Of a stretch of 64,000 nt of DNA, positions 10,220 through 20,080 are shown piece by piece. The notes beneath the pieces were generated by a model. The model was not told where the DNA came from. It was given only the letters and a program-made list of their open reading frames with translations, and did not search any database. A program made the translations under genes and the position numbers. The stretch covers positions 35,445,687-35,509,686 of the forward strand of contig OZ024823.1 in the NCBI GenBank assembly GCA_964016985.1, read 5' to 3'. Each line of letters opens with the position of its first letter. Within the stretch, counting starts at the first letter, position 1. The stretch comes from Anodontia alba (taxonomy: Eukaryota; Mollusca; Bivalvia; Lucinida; Lucinidae).

Positions 10220-10445
10220 AATTACTACCTAAATTCTGAATATAGAATTTCTTTTTATGGGTTTGTTTAAAATCTCAGAGATAATCCATAAAATGTTTTA
10301 TGTTTATTAAACTGCCCATTTGTAAAAGGTGAAGCCTAAGTTTGTGTCAAAACCTTTTAAGATGTTCCAAAGTTGAAAGATTTAACTTAAACATGCTGAC
10401 TATAAATTTAAGCAGACAATTTCTTATTTTCTACAGAAAATAAGA
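10220..10445. repeat. Dispersed repeat R, copy 2
   Basis: Ordered matches with 148-400, including TTCTGAATA, AACTGCCCA, AAGCCTAAGT and a CAGACAAT...TTTTC.ACAGAAA.TAAGA ending. Confidence 0.45.
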
Positions 10446-10490
10446 ACAAGAGGTATAGGGGCCACCATTTGCTCACCTGAGTAAAACAGC
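10446..10490 (-). mobile_element. Helentron-like 3' end fragment
   Basis: ACAAGAGGTATAGGGGCCAC followed by GCTCACCTGAGT is the reverse complement of the right end of the element at 3969-5623 (ACTCAGGTGAGC, GGCC, CTTGT). The tandem-repeat body is absent, so this is a truncated copy. Confidence 0.5.
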
Positions 10491-10689
10491 CGATCCAGCA
10501 GGCTGTAGATGATCATTAAAGTGTATTAATATTTATAATTCATTGATGAAAATATTGATATCAGATAAGAACAAGGCACCAAACATAATGCAATCAAAGC
10601 ACTGACAGCCCTGGTGGGTCGATTGACTCTGAGTATAGGCCGAGATAATGGGCCTGAACGGGGACTTGCAACTGTTTCATTCAACTATT

Positions 10690-10790
10690 AACTTCCTGTA
10701 ATACAAGTAAACAGTGCAGACCCTGATTTGACACTGCTTTCTGTAGCATCTGATTTAGGTCTGCACTGCCAATGTCCCAGTCCAGGAGTA
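10690..10790. mobile_element. Family I-type core remnant
   Basis: AAACAGTGCAGACCCTGATT and CTGATTTAGGTCTGCACTGC face each other around GCTTTCTGTAGC. Termini not found. Two weaker remnants of the same core lie at 11128-11200 and 13805-13860. Confidence 0.5.
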
Positions 10791-10989
10791 CAGATAACCC
10801 TCTTTAAACAGCACTCTGACATCACAGCGACAATAGTGCAGCTATAAATAACCATTACCTGGAATTCATACAAGCGCGCTGTTAGATTTCATTGGTCAAT
10901 GATAATCACATGGACAACAAACTTGAGGGAAGTTTGGTGTATGTATACTATGGCTTGACTGTAAAAATTTACCCAACAAAAAAAAACAA

Positions 10990-11096
10990 CCCAGTGAGCA
11001 TTCTACGTAAATCTATATCCGGCCGTCATCGGCCCGTCAGCATAGTTGACGGGCCGATGAAGGCCCGATGTAGATTTACGTAGAATGCTAGCTGGG
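10990..11096. mobile_element. 107-bp palindromic element, family D, copy 1
   Basis: CCCAGTGAGCATTCTACGTA to TACGTAGAATGCTAGCTGGG. Nearly the full length is self-complementary, centred on GACGGGCC/GGCCCGTC. Flanked by CAA and AAG, so a TA duplication is not evident for this copy. Same length as copy 2 at 43999. Confidence 0.85.
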
Positions 11097-11247
11097 AAGT
11101 CAGTATGACAATTATAACTACCTTCTGAATGGCAAACAAAGCAGACCCTGATCAAACTGCTCCAGTTTCAAGATCAGTGTCTAAAATATTTGCTCTGGCA
11201 TACCTGTCCCAATGTTCAGAGAACATACATTACATATCACATTGGCC

Positions 11248-11727
11248 TGCCTCGATGCTCAGTCAGATGCACATCCAGCTGGTGGTCAGGTTGCAGGTTT
11301 CATCCCATCAAGGTCTGGCAATATTCTTTTAACCGTTAAACTGCCATTCACAACTGCAGCAGACAACAATTTTGATATGTTTTTTATTTGTCAGAGAAAA
11401 TAAGTCTTGTCAATTTTGAAAATTGTCAGGACTTGTTTTCTCTGAATATAGAAATAAAGTAGATTATCATCTATTACAAATTTTGCTTGGCACTTTATGG
11501 GTTAAGAAGGTTGATCATGTAATATTTCCTTTGGTTATAACTCTCCCGTCCACTGATTCAAGAAGGGCAGTTGTCAGTTTCTGGTGAAAGAATGTGCACA
11601 AGTACTGGTTGACTGCTTAGAGGACTATGCCTGCCCAGGATAAGTGGTTAGGTAAACTGACTGCCTCGACATGACCTTATCAGTGTTAACTGGGCCATTA
11701 AATTCCAAACGAACCAACCAACTACAT
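11248..11727 (+). mobile_element. SINE family I, copy 2, split by an E MITE
   Basis: A head resembling the A-box region (CCTCGATGCTCAGTCAGATG) and a B-box-like GGTTGCAGGTTTCATCCC are separated from the body (CCACTGATTCAAGAAGGGCA, ACTGCTTAGAGGACTATGCC) by the E element at 11329-11505. The tail is CCAAACGAACCAACCAAC. Confidence 0.78.
11329..11505. mobile_element. MITE family E, copy b (inside a SINE)
   Basis: TTAA at both edges (TTAACCGTTAAACTG and CACTTTATGGGTTAA). The central hairpin is GAAAATAAGTCTTGTCAATT facing AATTGTCAGGACTTGTTTTC. The SINE continues on both sides. Confidence 0.85.
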
Positions 11728-11818
11728 ATCACATGGATTGTCCCTCACTTGTTTATAGTGGAAATCAAATAAAATTTAACTTGCGATCCACAATATTATC
11801 TCTGCTTTAAACAGAAAT

Positions 11819-12158
11819 AAAGGGGAATAATTACACTTTTCAAGGAAGGCAACTCTCTCAAAATTGTTTTGCCTCCCATCTGAAAAGAGGTCTGCTCTAA
11901 AAGGAAAGAATTTGCTCCCTTTGGGCAAATTCCTTCCTTTTAGAGTAGACCTCATTTTTAGTGTACCCTTGGAAACAAATTATTTCCTTTTGGAGTAGAT
12001 GCCGTTTCAGAAGGGGATTGGTATGAGGAAAGCAAATAAGAAGTCACAAAAATTATCTCCCTTATTAACAATAGTAGAAAATCTAACAGGAAGTCACAAA
12101 AATTATCTCCCTTGTAAAAAAAGGTGGAAAATCTACCAAGTTTATCAAGACCCTTAAA
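11819..12158. mobile_element. MITE family K, copy 4 (expanded)
   Basis: Enlarged by two internal duplications: the TTCCTTTTAGAGTAGACC arm is partly repeated, and GGAAGTCACAAAAATTATCT occurs at two variants about 60 bp apart. Ends AGGGGAATAATTACAC and TATCAAGACCCTTAAA. Confidence 0.78.
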
Positions 12159-12176
12159 TATCTCATACTGTAATAT

Positions 12177-13796
12177 ATACAAGGTATGATCAAGAAGTTC
12201 TCGGCCCAATATACTTGTGTCATTTGATAGTTTTATCTTATTCAACATCTTTGGCAGAAAGAATAAAATTTCAAAGCTATTGATTTCTAAAGGAATTTGC
12301 TGCAAATAGGGGAATGGTATGTTAAACTTAGAAAATGGATAAAGTTAAAGTTAGAGCAGTCATAAGTACTTCTGTAAGAAGGGCATGTCCCCAAAAGAAA
12401 TTCATGACTACTTCATTAAAATTCTTGGGAATGAGTCTCCTTACAGCATGGTGAAGAAATGGGCTGCTGAATTTACTACTAGTCCAGTTTCAAGTGCAAC
12501 AATTCATTGTTGGCAATGATTTCAAAACTGTCATCAAAAAGTAAAAACATATCACATCTGTCACAAAACTCTTTTATATTTTATCTGTATTGAAAGTATG
12601 AACAGCAAATTTACATCAAAATTTGTATTGACTGGGAAAATCTCTAAATTGTCTATTTTAATGAATGACTGTCCATTTAAGTTGTACTATTTTTGAAAAC
12701 TGAATGCAGACAATGTCATTTTCTGTCTGATGACCCTCATAAGTCCTTTTCTAACAGCAAACAAAAATTAATTTCATTCTTTTGAGTTGTTTATATTTGA
12801 TCTGACAGTTAGGTATCAGCTTGTCAGGCTCCATGGAAGGCTGATTGTTACCCTTGATACTGGACTAGCAGTAGGAGAGGGAGGGGGAGGGTGGAGGTTT
12901 ATGAACAGTTTGGGCACACTAAAGAGGCTACTACAGACGAAAACGTTGAGCTTGTGCACAGTTTGATCATGTGTGACAGGAGAAGCCTGCGCGATATAGC
13001 TAGACAAACAGGCATAAGTTTTGGTCTTTACCAATATCTTAGGGATGTCAAAGGTCTCAGTTAGATGGGTCCCCAGAATTTTGACCAAAGGTCAGAAGAA
13101 GAGCAGCTTTGATATTTCTAAGTATCTCCTGTCTCTCTATGAAGATGACCCTGAGGAATTTATGCGTAGAGTTGTGACCTAAGATGAGACTTGGGTCCAT
13201 CACTTTGATCCCGAGGCCAAAAAGCAGAGCATGCATTGGAAGCACCCTGGATCATCCCCTATTAAGAAATTTAAGAGAGTTTCTTCAGCAGGGAAGGTGA
13301 TGGCCTCTATCTTTTGAGATAGTCAGGCACTATCAAGGTGGATTAGCACAATAAATTGTGCATATTATACAGGACTAAGGTGGTTCCATCAGCAGATTGT
13401 GAAGAAAAGAAGAGGACTCGAGGTGTTCTGCTCTTGCAAAATAATGCACCAGCCCACAACTCTCAAGTTGCTATGGCTGCTGAGAATAAATGCAGCTTCG
13501 AGATCTTTCCTCATTCTAACATATTCTCCAGATTTAGCCTCTTCAGACTTCTCGCTGTTTCCTAATCTGAAAACTAACCTTCATGTTAGGAATTTTGGAA
13601 GCAATGAAGGTGTCACAGATACCGTTGATGAGTATTCGGGGACCAGAAGGAAGGGATAAGCAAACTGGAACAGCATTGGAGAAACTGCATCGAGGCAAAG
13701 GAAGATTATATTTAGAAATAATGGTACAATTTCTACTCTTGGTCATTCCCAAAGTACCGGGGCCAAGAACTTTTTTTATCGTCCCTCATACTGTAT
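12177..13796 (+). pseudogene. Dead mariner-type transposase gene
   Basis: Terminal inverted repeats with ATGATCAAGAAGTTCTCGGC at the left and the complement of GGCCAAGAACTTTTTTTATC at the right, flanked by TA, bracket a broken transposase. The conceptual frames give the N-terminal helix-turn-helix (EIHDYFIKILGNES, VKKWAAEF near 12400-12475), an RDIARQTGISFG-like segment near 12990-13025, and the first catalytic block DETWVHHFDPEA near 13180. The second block reads LLQNNAPAHNSQ near 13430, where mariners have an aspartate, and the third is YSPDLASSD near 13525. There are in-frame stops (one just before DETW, one after VMASIF), several frame changes and a nested MITE. It cannot encode an active enzyme. 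Known mariners are about 1.3 kb; the excess here matches the nested element. Confidence 0.9.
12479..12868. mobile_element. MITE nested inside the mariner relic
   Basis: The ends CTAGTCCAGTTTCAAG and the complement of CTTGATACTGGACTAG form inverted repeats of about 26 bp around 390 bp of non-coding AT-rich DNA. The transposase reading stops at AAEF on the left and resumes in the expected region on the right, so this is an insertion into the mariner. It is therefore younger than the mariner copy. Confidence 0.7.
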
Positions 13797-13799
13797 AAG

Positions 13800-13935
13800 A
13801 CAGACCTGAACAAACAGTGCAGACCCAGATGAACAGTTTGATCAGGGTATACTCTGTCACTTAGCCAGTCAGCCTGGTTTTAGATATATCATCAGGTAGT
13901 CAAATGGACTGGTTCAAATTTTATAACAAGAGCTG
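13800..13935. mobile_element. Family I-type remnant
   Basis: AACAAACAGTGCAGACCCAG and TTTGATCAGGGTATACTCTG are the arms; TCAAATGGACTGGTTCAAAT resembles the terminal part of other I copies. Confidence 0.4.
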
Positions 13936-13955
13936 AAGATGTCCAAAATACATAC

Positions 13956-14175
13956 ATAGCTCCAGATGGGACATGTTTTTCATCCAAATAAGTTGAATTT
14001 TTTCTTACTTCTTCATGAAAACATATGTTGTGGGTACTCATTAGAAGTGCCTCATTTTCATGAAAATATATGTTGTGGGTACTCATTAGAAGTGCCTCAA
14101 TGAGGCACTTCTAATGAGTACCCACAACATATGTTTTCATGGAGAAATAAGAAAAACATTTATCTGGATACTACT
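13956..14175. mobile_element. MITE family G, copy 4
   Basis: CATAGCTCCAGATGGGACAT to TATCTGGATACT. The left arm carries two tandem copies of ATATGTTGTGGGTACTCATT plus AGAAGTGCC (14023 and 14069), so the hairpin has one arm and a half on one side. Confidence 0.85.
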
Positions 14176-14194
14176 GTAGATTATCTTTTAGTTC

Positions 14195-14312
14195 AAACAG
14201 GTAAAAAATACCCCCTTCTAATTGTCAGCCAATCAGATTACTTAATCTAGATTGTTGATATAAAATCACATACTGAATGACAAACAGTGCAGATCCAGAT
14301 CAGCTGACTTCA
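14195..14312. mobile_element. MITE family C, copy 4 (half)
   Basis: CCAATCAGATTACTTAATCT and AACAGTGCAGATCCAGATCA are left-half C sequence; the right arm is missing. Confidence 0.75.
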
Positions 14313-14426
14313 GTTTTGGAATATTAAAAAATAACAAGATTCCTAAGTGTTTCATCATTTTAATGATGTGAATGAAAAATAAAATATACATGTACTAGGG
14401 ATTCACAAACTTAAAGTGTGTCAAAG

Positions 14427-14608
14427 CAGAACTCCAGATAAGAATATTTGGGATTTTCTTATTTTTCTTATTTCTCCATGAAAACTTATGTTATGGGTAC
14501 TCATTAGAAGTGCCTAATGAGTACCACAGAATATGTTTTCATGTAGAATTAAGAAAAATATCAACCGTTTCCACCTGAAAAAACAAAAGTGCCTGATGTG
14601 GAGCTATC
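14427..14608. mobile_element. MITE family G, copy 5
   Basis: AACTCCAGATAAGAATATTT to CTGATGTGGAGCTATCC. The core GGGTACTCATTAGAAGTGCC faces TAATGAGTACC directly, with a deleted loop. Confidence 0.83.
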
Positions 14609-14750
14609 CAAATGTTGAACATTGCACATGCACATGGCTGAAAATAAATGGAAATAAAATAACAACTCTTGCTATTTGAGCTACAATATTGAGAAATTGT
14701 ACCTTATGACGTGACCCCAGTCAGTGAAGACTCCGATCACACTCCACATC

Positions 14751-14882
14751 TGCTGATACAAATTCACACACTTAATGCCAAACAGTGTAGATCCAGATCA
14801 GTTGGCTCCTGAAGCCAACTGATTTGGATCTACACTGTTTGCAAAGGCAGGGCATATCTGGGTTCAGCAGTACCAGGGTTAA
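14751..14882. mobile_element. MITE family C, copy 5 (left end lost)
   Basis: Begins in the internal sequence TGCTGATACAAATTCACAC, has the hairpin GATCAGTTGGCTCCTGAAGC, and ends with GGTTCAGCAGTACCAGGGTT at a TTAA. Confidence 0.83.
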
Positions 14883-15096
14883 CAAGTCTGTATGTAATAA
14901 ATATAAAGTGAAAATAGAGGTATAGAGGGGTAAACATTATAAGATTTTCATAATTCTGCAGTTTTTAAACCAATTTTTCAATTTATTACTTCTAGCAACC
15001 TTTTTAACTGTAAATCTGTCATAATGCACTTAATAAACATTAGAAACCATCCTTATTTCCCATATCATATTATATGTTGAAAATGCCAGGCTGACA

Positions 15097-15490
15097 TAAC
15101 TGTAGCTTATTTTGCTTATTTCTTCACATAAAATTATGTTGTGGGAACTCATTAGAAGTGCCTCAATGAGGTACATGTACTTCTAATGAGTACCCACAAC
15201 ATATGTATTCATAGAGAAAATACCTTCCTGGATTTAGTGCTTAGCACTCTTAGTAAAATTTTCAGCAGACATTTTTAAATATTTTTCATAATTTTCCCAG
15301 AAAACAGGATTTGACATTTCATGCAAATTGTCTCCCTCTCCCTTCATGCAAATTTGTGTTGTGGTACTCATTAGAAGCACCTCAATGAGGTGCTTCTAAT
15401 GAGTACCAACAACATATGCATTATTGGAGAAATGAAAAAATATCATTTTTTTTTTTTTTTTATCAAAATCAGCTTATATAAAGCTATGAC
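15097..15490. mobile_element. Chimeric G / F / G block
   Basis: A G element lacking its right terminus (15097-15222) runs into the left half of F (15232-15350: TTAGTGCTTAGCACTC, CCAGAAAACAGGATTTGACA). At CATGCAAATTTG the F half switches into a second G core (GTTGTGGTACTCATTAGAAG and its complement, to about 15490). Neither F nor the second G is complete. Confidence 0.65.
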
Positions 15491-15499
15491 TTAGAAGCT

Positions 15500-15620
15500 G
15501 ACATTTTACATAAGTGAGTTAATGTAATGGTCCAAGGTTTCTTCTTGCAGAGAACAAATTCTGATCAGGCTGTGCTGATGTGCAGGCTGATTCTAGTCTT
15601 TATTGAGCATGTCTAACATA
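15500..15620. mobile_element. Family L fragment
   Basis: CTGATCAGGCTGTGCTGATG and GCAGGCTGATTCTAGTCTTT match other L copies, but termini are missing. Confidence 0.4.
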
Positions 15621-15623
15621 AGC

Positions 15624-15900
15624 TGGGCTTCATAGCACATTTGGTAGCATGTCTGACTGCAGACCAGGGGCCACAAGTAGGAATCCCGGCTCAGCCACAT
15701 ACCTTTTGTAGAAATTGATCACAAAATAATTTTTACAGTCATTCTCTTCCTACTGATTCAAGAAGGGCCATTGTTAGTGACTGGCACAAAGTTCTGGTTT
15801 ACTGCTTAGAGGACTAATCCTGCCTATGAAAAGTGTGAATAGATTAACTGACCGGCTCAACATGACCGTAACAGTGCTGACTGGGCCCAGAGGCTTATAA
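15624..15900 (+). mobile_element. SINE family I, copy 3 (full tRNA-like head)
   Basis: GGGCTTCATAGCACATTTGG, TAGCATGTCTGACTGCAGAC and AGTAGGAATCCCGGCTCAGC reproduce tRNA arm order, with a weak A box and a B box missing the GGTTC core. The body has CTACTGATTCAAGAAGGGCC and ends CTGACTGGGCCC. It is a SINE head, not a working tRNA gene. Confidence 0.82.
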
Positions 15901-16104
15901 TTCTACCAACGGGGCTATCAGCTCCCCAGTATAGGTGTGCAACATGTAGTGTGCAGGTTCCTATCATCTAATTGGCTGTTGACTGACAGTTAATCTGGAA
16001 TTCAATCTACTTCTCTTAGAGAAACTGGTATGAGAATAGCTTTCACCTCTACAGTACTTCATTAAATGTTTACAGAAATAATAATTACACATGCCAGTTG
16101 CACA

Positions 16105-16290
16105 GTCAAAGAAAAAAATCAACAGACGACATTTTGAAATATTTTTATGATTTATTCCAGAAAACAGGGTTTAACATTTCATGCAAACTGTCTCCTAATT
16201 TGCATGAAATGTCAAACCCTGTTTTCTGAAGAAAAAAAAAATCATTAAACTGTTGTCTGTTGAATTTGCCCTGAGCATGGTAAAGGTTAA
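16105..16290. mobile_element. MITE family F, copy 4
   Basis: AATCAACAGACGACATTTTG, then the hairpin GGGTTTAACATTTCATGCAA facing TTTGCATGAAATGTCAAACC, and TGCCCTGAGCATGGTAAAGG ending at TTAA. Confidence 0.85.
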
Positions 16291-16319
16291 ACTTGAAAAC
16301 CTTGTTTAATCTGATATTA

Positions 16320-16635
16320 ATTTAGAGCAAGGGCTATACAAGCCCATTAATGCCAATCACTGCTGAAGCCAGCTAGCCAATGATATGGCAGTTTCCTCCT
16401 GTAAGTCATTTCGAGAGTCAGATCCCTGTTTGTAGAATTCTACGCCTCTGCTGGGCTTTAATACTCAAACTCAAAACAAACATGACATATGGTACATTTT
16501 CTTGTGCTGTAGCTCACTTATGTAGAATATGCATTGACTGTTCATACAGTAAACTACTTAACACTTCCAACAGTAATTTTTCTTGGAGTTCAAAAATTTG
16601 GAAGTTATGACTGGGAATAAACTACTGTTCAAAAA
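16320..16635. other. No feature recognised
   Basis: A 76-codon frame at 16380-16610 has no recognisable domain or splice context and is not called. Confidence 0.45.
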
Positions 16636-16862
16636 TTAACTCTTAAAGTGCTAACAACAGCAGATGACATTTCGAAAAAAGAAAAAAGAAAAACATTAAT
16701 TTTCTGAGAAAATAAAGACTTAACATTTCATGATTCACATGAAATGTCAAGCCTTTATTTTCTATTGACATTTTTTGTGAATTGTCTGCCTAGTCTGAAA
16801 AATAAGAAAATCAACCTTGCAATGCCATCTGCCACAAATTTGCATAGAGCTTTTAGGGTTAA
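16636..16862. mobile_element. MITE family E, copy c
   Basis: TTAACTCTTAAAGTGCTAAC to GAGCTTTTAGGGTTAA. The hairpin AAAGACTTAACATTTCATGA faces CATGAAATGTCAAGCCTTTA; the right arm contains extra sequence (16765-16830). Confidence 0.82.
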
Positions 16863-17285
16863 AAAAGATTAGCATTTAGATGCAAATTGTTAATCTCATA
16901 ATTCATTCCTGTTGTCAACTAAATTAGCTATGGTACATTTTAAATGAAGAAATAAGAAAAATGTTAACATCATGAAAATAGGGTTCCGCACAAAACTGCT
17001 AAGGGACTTCTAATGAACTCACTCAAGCAAACCAAGTCTGCTACCTTCTGTTTTTGATTCATCTGTATTTCCAAATGATCCCTACTTTTGAATAATTTTA
17101 CTTGCACTGCTTTACACTGAATGACGTGGCTACATAACTTCCACTACAAAGAATACTAATTTAAAATAATCAAACAATTGTACAAAAGTACAAACTGGCA
17201 CGGATTCATCTTCCTGAATGGAGTATTGAGCAGATATTCATGATCTATGACTTCCCTTTTAGATTTAAAACACTAATTTTTACAA

Positions 17286-17502
17286 TTAACTCTTTCACTG
17301 CCACAGCTGATAATGATAGGCATTCACAAACAGCATAGATCCAGATGAGATGGCTCATGATGAGCCATCTCATCAGAATCTACGCTGTTTGACATTCAGT
17401 TTGACTTAACATATAATTGTCTTTCCAACTGATAGTTTGTTAAAAAAAACAAAACAAAGAAGATGACAAATATAGTCTGAAATTTGGCACTAAAAGAGTT
17501 AA
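17286..17502. mobile_element. MITE family J, copy 1
   Basis: TTAACTCTTTCACTGCCACA to GGCACTAAAAGAGTTAA. The core hairpin is CAGCATAGATCCAGATGAGA and GATGGCTCATGATGAGCCAT with complements. Uninterrupted, so it defines the site of the insertion in copy 2. Confidence 0.88.
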
Positions 17503-17576
17503 ACAAAAGATTCAAAACAATATAAAAAATACTGTATTTAAAGCACAGGCCATTGTTTTTATATGCACAACATGGA

Positions 17577-17735
17577 AAAAGAGCCTTTATGCCATGTAGT
17601 CTGATCAGGGCCTTCTCTGTTGATATATTCCACAGTATCTACTGATTCTGCAAGTTGACATTTAAGGCCCTAATTCGACTGATTTGAGCCTTCATTGCCC
17701 ACATATGTGACAAGGGTCTTTTCCCCCACATTGCA
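17577..17735. mobile_element. Family L element
   Basis: GTAGTCTGATCAGGGCCTTC, then TCCACAGTATCTACTGATTC and CTGATTTGAGCCTTCATTGC, in the same order as at 55800 and 45000. Confidence 0.5.
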
Positions 17736-17746
17736 TCATATTAGCA

Positions 17747-17996
17747 CCACGAAAACATGCCTATATAATTTTGACCCCCTTAAACCCCACTTTTACATAG
17801 TAAAACTGGGGTTTACAGGGGTATACATTATTTTTCTTATTTTATATACATTATTCTCACTAAGGCAGTTCTAACAAGTACCTACAATCTATGTTTTGAG
17901 CAGAAATATGAAAAACATCAGCATTTTTTATCTGAAAATTTTCAGTTTTTGGAGGTGAAATATTCTATATATTTGAATAGGCATGTTTTCGTAATG
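17747..17996. mobile_element. MITE family B, copy 4
   Basis: ACCACGAAAACATGCCTATA to GAATAGGCATGTTTTCGTAA. One arm of the core is deleted around TATACATTATTCTCACTAAG, leaving GGCAGTTCTAACAAGTACC unpaired. Confidence 0.85.
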
Positions 17997-18025
17997 GTGT
18001 GTACATGTATTATCATAACTTAATC

Positions 18026-18240
18026 ATAGCTCCAGATAGGATAAATATCTACAGAAAAATACTATCTTATTTCTCTACAAAAACACATGTTGTAGGGACT
18101 CATTTGAAACACTTTGCCAAGGAGCTTCTAATGAGTACCACAACATACATTTTTGTGGGGAAATAAGAAAAAAAATAAACAAAAAAAAAACAACAACACT
18201 TTTTTGTTTGAACAATGTGCCTTTAATATCTAGAGCTATA
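18026..18240. mobile_element. MITE family G, copy 8
   Basis: CATAGCTCCAGATAGGATAA to TTTAATATCTAGAGCTAT. The core TGTTGTAGGGACTCATTTGA faces TTCTAATGAGTACCACAACA; a poly-A stretch (18171-18195) lies in the right arm. Confidence 0.83.
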
Positions 18241-18405
18241 AATAATTTTATTTACAGTTTTATAAACAATTATGAGAAACACTGAAAACACCAACAGGAC
18301 AACACAGTTTCTGCATATAAAACATTTACCGTAATTACCCAAAATATTAGCACAGATATGCTTTAGCAGAGAAGATCACATAAAACTGCTCTCAACCAAC
18401 AATTT

Positions 18406-18643
18406 TTAACCTTTCCCACTGTAAGGGCAAATTCAGCAGAAAACATTTTGATGGTACTTTTCTTATTTTCCAGAAAATAGGCTTTAACATTTCATGCAAA
18501 TTGTCTTCTTAGGAGATGCATGAAATGAAAGACCATTTTGTCTCCAGATTGCATAAAATGACAAAGCAAGTTTTCTGGGAAAAATAAGAAAATATTTATA
18601 ATGTTGTCTGCTGAAATTTTTACCCAGCATGCCAAGTATTCAG
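18406..18643. mobile_element. MITE family F, copy 5
   Basis: TTAACCTTTCCCACTGTAAG to TTTACCCAGCATGCCAAGTA, inverted relative to copies 1 and 2. The core has a duplicated CATGAAATGAAAGACC / CATAAAATGACAAAGC arm. Confidence 0.8.
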
Positions 18644-18723
18644 TACATTACTAAACAGTATAAATATTTAGAGTGACAACGGTATCCCTGAATAGAATAT
18701 CACAAGTACAAACCTTGTTTGCT

Positions 18724-18928
18724 TTAACCCTTAAAGCACTGAGCAAAACGACATTTTGAAATTCTCATTTTTTTATTATTACTAATTTTCAGAGAAAATA
18801 AGACTTGGCATTTCAAATAAATCATCTGCCTAGCAGACAATTCACATAAAATGCCAAGTCTTATTTTCTCTGCAAAATACAAAAAATAAAAAGTCAAAAT
18901 GTTGTCTGCTCAAAGCTATAAGGGTTAA
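18724..18928. mobile_element. MITE family E, copy d
   Basis: Complete, 205 bp, TTAA-bounded: TTAACCCTTAAAGCACTGAG to AAAGCTATAAGGGTTAA. Hairpin AATAAGACTTGGCATTTCAA faces AAATGCCAAGTCTTATTTTC. Confidence 0.9.
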
Positions 18929-19136
18929 AAAACAAACATAGTTTATTTTAGAATTAGATACAATAACATTCAAACAGTCTCCTTAAAGACATAGAAAAAA
19001 AAAAGAAAACAAAAAACAGCTATATCTCTGGTGCAAATTTATAAATTATCATAAGATAATTATTATGATTGTCAAAACTGTCTTCATGCATGTTTCAGTT
19101 TCTGAGACAAATTACACAGTAATTCAATATTAATTC

Positions 19137-19350
19137 TTAATCCTAGTCCTGCTGAACCCGGATATGTCCTACCTTTGCAAACAGTGTAGATCCAGATCAG
19201 TTGGCTTCTGAAGAAGCCAACTGATCTGGCTCTGCACTGTTTGCCATTAAGTATGTGAATTTATAACAACATTCTGGATCAAGTAATCTGATTGGCTGAA
19301 AATTAGAAGTGGGTGTAGCATCTTAATTTATTCAGCAGGACAAGGGTTAA
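19137..19350. mobile_element. MITE family C, copy 6
   Basis: TTAATCCTAGTCCTGCTGAA to TTCAGCAGGACAAGGGTTAA. The right TTAA is also the first four bases of the E element that follows. Confidence 0.9.
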
Positions 19351-19486
19351 AGCACTAAGCAAAATTGTTGCAGATAACATTTTTCAGAAGCAGATGGTTC
19401 ATTTGAAATATCACATCTTATTTTCTCTGAAAAATACCATAAAAAAAAAAAATGGAATGTCGGCTGTGATACGCACTTTAAGGGAT
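19347..19486. mobile_element. MITE family E, copy e (core deleted)
   Basis: Starts TTAAAGCACTAAGCAAAATT on the TTAA of C copy 6 and ends ATACGCACTTTAAGGGAT. Most of the left hairpin arm is gone; TTTGAAATATCACATCTTAT remains. Confidence 0.75.
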
Positions 19487-19582
19487 GAAGGCCACTGAAC
19501 AACCATGTTCAATATAATGTCCTTTCATGATTTAAACTGCCAATAATCCAGAAATGAACACCTACCATAATTTATTTTTAAT

Positions 19583-19751
19583 TTAAAATAAACTCTCTGG
19601 ACAAATTCAGCAGATGACAAATCGATGAATTTTTTCTTACTTTTCCTGGAAAACAGGCACTGACATTTCATGCAAATTGTTCCCTCGGGATAATAGGAAA
19701 AATATTCCAACTGTCATCTGCTGAAAATTCTACCCATCTTGCCTAGGGTTA
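19583..19751. mobile_element. MITE family F, copy 6 (right arm shortened)
   Basis: GGACAAATTCAGCAGATGAC, then GGAAAACAGGCACTGACATT, and TCTACCCATCTTGCCTAGGG at the right. The right hairpin arm is reduced to GGGATAATAGGAAAAATA. Confidence 0.75.
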
Positions 19752-19997
19752 AGTACAACCAATGTAGGAATGTCAAGTTACAGTGCCTACCACTTCATCT
19801 GGATGAATTAGTGCTTTTTCAAGCATAATGTAAATTCTCATTTCTCATCATTTGTCTCAACATTCTCTTGCAAAAGAATTTTACCTAGTAACATAAACAA
19901 CCTATGACAGTCACTTTATACCTAAAGAATTGCACTAGTTTTTATGTACGGCAAATCAGATTCCCTTTACAACTGTTTTTTTTTGTTTTGTTTTTTT

Positions 19998-20024
19998 TGT
20001 GGGGGGGGGGGGGGGGGGAGGTGT

Positions 20025-20055
<31 letters not shown>

Positions 20056-20066
20056 GAAGGGGGGGT
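19998..20066. repeat. Poly-G / (GT)n / poly-G tract
   Basis: A run of about 18 G, then AGGTGTGTGTGTGTGTGTG, then about 18 G, AA and GGGGGGG. Strong G-quadruplex potential on the plus strand. Preceded by T-rich sequence (19976-19997). Assembly length may be unreliable here. Confidence 0.85.
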
Positions 20067-20080
20067 GTTTGGTTATTCTA

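Noticed and set aside
15624..15700. tRNA gene
   Set aside because: Arm order is tRNA-like but acceptor and T-arm pairing are broken, the B box is degenerate, and a SINE body follows.
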